A stretch of 64,000 bases of DNA, from positions 2,083,001-2,147,000 of the forward strand of contig JAJFZO010000724.1 of assembly GCA_021397835.1 (NCBI GenBank), given 5' to 3'. The notes under the pieces are model-generated. The model saw only the letters and a list, made by a program, of their open reading frames with translations, searched no databases and was not told the origin of the DNA. Below are positions 61,398 to 64,000 of the stretch, in pieces. Source of the stretch: Moringa oleifera (taxonomy: Eukaryota; Streptophyta; Magnoliopsida; Brassicales; Moringaceae). Made by a program: the position numbers and the translations under genes. Every line of letters begins with the position of its first letter. Positions within the stretch are counted from its first letter, which is position 1.

Positions 61398-62271
61398 ACT
61401 ACTAAAATAATCAAGTATATCATGATAATAGAAGAAGTTTGGTAGCAAAGCAATAATAATTTTTAAAAGCGATAACATCAAAATAATATGTCAACTTTAA
61501 AATGATAAAGACAAGTGTTAAAATAATAACATATAGTACAATTACAATAATCTAGTATATCGATCTGTAAAGGCAATAAATGCAAACTAAAAATGATTCA
61601 ATTATTACAAAATAAATAAAAACATATAGCACTTTTACATGAATTTTGCATATAACCAATAAAAAATTTGAGAAGTAAAACTACACATATAAAAGAGAAA
61701 GATAACAACGTTAAAGTCTAGATAATCAAATTTAACAATGACATAAAACATATATAGTATCAATCAGCAATTTGAAAACTACTTTAAAAATGATATTATT
61801 AATTGCTATGATGTCTTTTCAATATTAGTATGAACTGCAATATATGATAATAACTAGTAAAAGGATATTACCTTAATATGATTTGAAGAATGACTGAATT
61901 CATGCTGGTAATATGTTATAAAATAAAGAAAAGTAATAATAAAGGAACTAATACTAAATAGAGAGTCCGAAGAAAAAATCATATTATAATAACAATGAAG
62001 GTAATCTTCTTTTTCATTCATCTATGTTTCTTATTGTAGCCATACAATTTTAGATCTTCTATTTATAAGCACCTTCATCAATAATGAAATAATACAATTT
62101 AACGGTATTATCAAATGGTGCAATTATCGTACATCATAGGAAGATGAAGAATATGAGAATGAGGAGATGTTACAAATGCTAAAAGTTAATATACAAAAGA
62201 GTTTTTTTTTTTTTTTGGGAATGAAAAATATATGTACATTAATAAATTGATTCAAATATTTATAATAGTTA
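61398..62271 (-). repeat. Second copy of the copia 5' LTR and leader
   Basis: Colinear with about 45,195-46,163, including the LTR (61,914-62,271) and the leader with TGAATTTTGCATATAACCAATAA. It was carried along by the unit duplication rather than inserted anew, since the flanking tandem repeats are also shared. Confidence 0.75.
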
Positions 62272-62488
62272 AATTTATTTAATATTACCATATAAGTTAA
62301 ATTTATCTAATATCAACAAGTAAGCTAAATTTATTTGATATCACTAAGCTACTTTAATTTATTTAATGTCCATGAGGATATTAATAACGAGTTACAATTT
62401 TGTAATACTGTTTCCTTGAAAGCAGTGCCATATTAAGTAGATAAAATAAGCCAAAAAGATAAAGAGTGTGAATATAAAATGTTTCATC
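62272..62488 (+). repeat. Stub of Kunitz unit D (upstream flank only)
   Basis: 62,272-62,413 matches 46,164-46,303, and 62,420-62,488 matches 46,671-46,745 (AAAGAGTGTGAATATAAAATG). The 361 bases between are missing in D; CCTTGA occurs at both ends of the missing part in B (46,304-46,309 and 46,665-46,670) and once in D (62,414-62,419). The stub is then interrupted by the CACTA element. A Kunitz gene may continue beyond the window. Confidence 0.75.
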
Positions 62489-62506
62489 CACTACTACAAA
62501 TAAAAG

Positions 62507-62765
62507 CTTTAATGACAGTTAAAAATGATTTTTAATGATAGTTTTAAAATTGTCATCTTTGTTCATGTCATCTAAGGGAAGAAGTTTTAATGACAGTTAT
62601 GGAAGTGTCATTAAAAGTATTACCTTTTAATGACAGTTCCAACAGAACTGTCGTTAAAGGGGATACCCTTTAATGACAGTTTCAACGAAACTGTCATTAA
62701 AAAGGGTATCCTTTAACAACAGTTCTGTTGGAACTATCGTTTAAAGGGGATACCCATTAAAGGTA
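62507..62765. repeat. CACTA subterminal repeats
   Basis: At least ten copies, in both orientations, of TTTAATGACAGTT and close variants; several pair as hairpins (for example AATGACAGTTTC then GAAACTGTCATT at 62,671-62,700). In CACTA elements such arrays bind the transposase. Confidence 0.85.
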
Positions 62766-63138
62766 TTTTTTGTATTTATTTTAAAATAAATAAAATTCAA
62801 ATTATCCGAAACTTGTTTTCACATCATCCATATACATCAATACAATTCTTCACAATATATATGCAACCAAAATTTTTATATTATACACTTCAATACCATT
62901 CTAACAGAGATCGTCATTACTTCTTTCATATATGAAAACACTCAAAATAATCTAATCCAAAAAAGTAATAAGAGACAAACAAGACAAAAGATCACTAATG
63001 TTTAATGTTATAATTAAACTCTATATGTACAATACATAAGTTAAAATATTATACAATCCTAAAAAAAAATATTACACAATCCTAAAAATTCAACTATATA
63101 AATTCAATAATGGTCATGTGTACAAAAATCTTCAAGAT
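62766..63138. other. Non-coding part of the CACTA element
   Basis: No gene; AT-rich 3' flank of the Ulp1-like gene. A short duplication (CACAATCCTAAAAA near 63,051 and 63,076) is present. Confidence 0.5.
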
Positions 63139-63919
63139 TCAACTTTCTAATATGGCACTCCAAAGAAATTGTCCAATCTCCTTTCTAACTTCATCAATAT
63201 CCGATTAGGTGTAAGTATCTATGTCCATTAACTATATTTCAAAAAAAAAAAAGGTTAGTCCAATTAAAATTTTTAATAAACACATCAATTAATTACTTAA
63301 GTATTTACATAAGCAAATGATTAAAAACTTGCCATTTTTGCATATGGGATATTTCTATCATGTCTATCAATGATGTCCCTTAAAAATTTCATAATATAAT
63401 ATTTACACTCAGTATTTGAAGGCTGATGTGGACACTGCATTAAAAATTTATCATTATTATATTTTGCAAAATAAATAAAACTAACATCATATATAGGTTT
63501 AAATATACATACCTTAGCAGGAATACTCCTAAGAATGCGCCTATTGCTTGATTCTTTGAAAACTTGAAACAATTTAAAAGAACTGCTAATAGAAAATAAT
63601 CAATATTATTAACAGTAAAAAAATATATATATACTAACATAAATGAAAATATTTTCACTTACGTGGACATAAGTTGATCTAGTTCTTGACGAGAACCATA
63701 GTTCAAAGGATTAAAAATAATGTACACAAAATTACGAGGCTCGACAACCACCAACAACCAGTGCTGCCTACATTATGAAAAATAAATGTAAAAAATATGT
63801 TAAACAAATCTATTAATAATTTTAATTAGTATTATAACTTACCTCAAGTTATAAGGAAATATCACTACTCCTTTGTCACATGGATCCATCATTCTATTGG
63901 CTAAGTGACGAGTTTGAGA
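63139..63919 (-). pseudogene. Ulp1-like (C48) cysteine protease gene of the CACTA element, C-terminal exons
   Basis: Five exons on the minus strand: 63,919-63,843 (acceptor uncertain; MMDPCDKGVVIFPYNL), 63,767-63,663 (QHWLLVVVEPRNFVYIIFNP, NYGSRQELDQLM), 63,582-63,513 (FKLFQVFKESSNRR), 63,434-63,333 (CPHQPSNTECKYYIMKFLRD) and 63,231-63,139 (LMDIDTYT, a stop, SDIDEVRKEIGQFLW). Phases agree at every joint. Most introns are GT-AG; the fourth seems to use GCAAGT, a known GC-AG form. The catalytic His (HW) and Cys (TEC) are present and the oxyanion Gln is six residues before Cys, but the triad Asp, expected 17 residues after His, is Asn (FNP). With the TAA in the last exon, it is probably inactive. 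Ulp1-type proteases normally cut SUMO; they occur in many plant transposons with unknown role. The N-terminus is outside the window. Confidence 0.8.
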
Positions 63920-64000
63920 CTAGTGAGATATGGCAATCAATACAAAAACAAGCACTGGAATCAGACAGAGATGGGGAGAGAGACCTCTTCAGATGAGTGG

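Larger units (their letters stand above)
62489..64000. mobile_element. CACTA (En/Spm) transposon, left part, continues beyond the window
   Basis: Begins CACTACTACAAATAAAAGC at 62,489, the classic CACTA terminus. It is preceded by ATC (62,486-62,488), probably one copy of a 3-bp target duplication; unit B shows the same site uninterrupted (TTTCATCGG at about 46,736). It carries subterminal repeats and an Ulp1-like protease gene on the minus strand. The other end is outside the window. Confidence 0.85.

Noticed and set aside
1..64000. tRNA or rRNA genes
   Set aside because: No cloverleaf with A- and B-box consensus or rRNA-like block was noticed; a tRNAscan run would settle it.

Overview
This window is AT-rich plant nuclear DNA: introns, long non-coding stretches, LTR retrotransposons and DNA transposons, with no bacterial-style operons. 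Two intact genes encode Kunitz-type (STI family) seed inhibitor/albumin proteins. Their CxxC C-terminal arrangement resembles the cocoa 21-kDa seed albumin as I remember it, so a Malvaceae-like eudicot is my best guess; this is inference.

Region 1 (1-16,087) looks like one old minus-strand Ty3/gypsy element. Its 3' LTR leaves the left edge, a polypurine tract sits at 128-142, a broken gag-protease lies at 3.95-5.35 kb, and the 5' LTR with primer-binding site is at 15,548-16,087. Nested in it is a plus-strand Athila/Tat-like element (6,364-12,679) with two ~1.2-kb LTRs, a 5-bp target duplication (AGCAC), and stop-riddled gag, protease, RT and partial RNase H; integrase is deleted.

Region 2 (16-30 kb) holds no intact gene. 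It contains a foldback-like structure made of about 20 degenerate repeats in each orientation (18.0-19.15 kb), a perfect 13-bp hairpin at 23.48 kb, a decayed CYP85-type cytochrome P450 fragment (25.6-26.4 kb), and a dead Mutator-like transposase on the minus strand (26.6-29.3 kb).

Region 3 (30.2 kb to the end) is a tandem array of at least four related units. Unit A (30.2 kb) and unit C (55.6 kb) carry intact 212-aa Kunitz genes. Unit B (46.4 kb) has a gene cut off just after the signal peptide by a deletion of about 860 bp and has a damaged TATA box. Unit D (62.4 kb) is only an upstream stub, interrupted by a CACTA transposon that carries an Ulp1-like cysteine protease gene and runs off the right edge. 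The units are separated by a duplicated ~4.5-5 kb spacer (R1 36.9-41.3, R2 49.2-54.5), pieces of one gypsy insertion, and a minus-strand copia element. Because the units are paralogous, several insertions and deletions can be read against an empty or intact copy within the window, including a 542-bp Mutator-like MITE with a 9-bp target duplication.

The only genes that look functional are the two Kunitz genes. Their promoters differ: A keeps two RY (CATGCA) seed motifs, C has lost or altered them but has a CACGTG G-box. This suggests expression divergence within the cluster.
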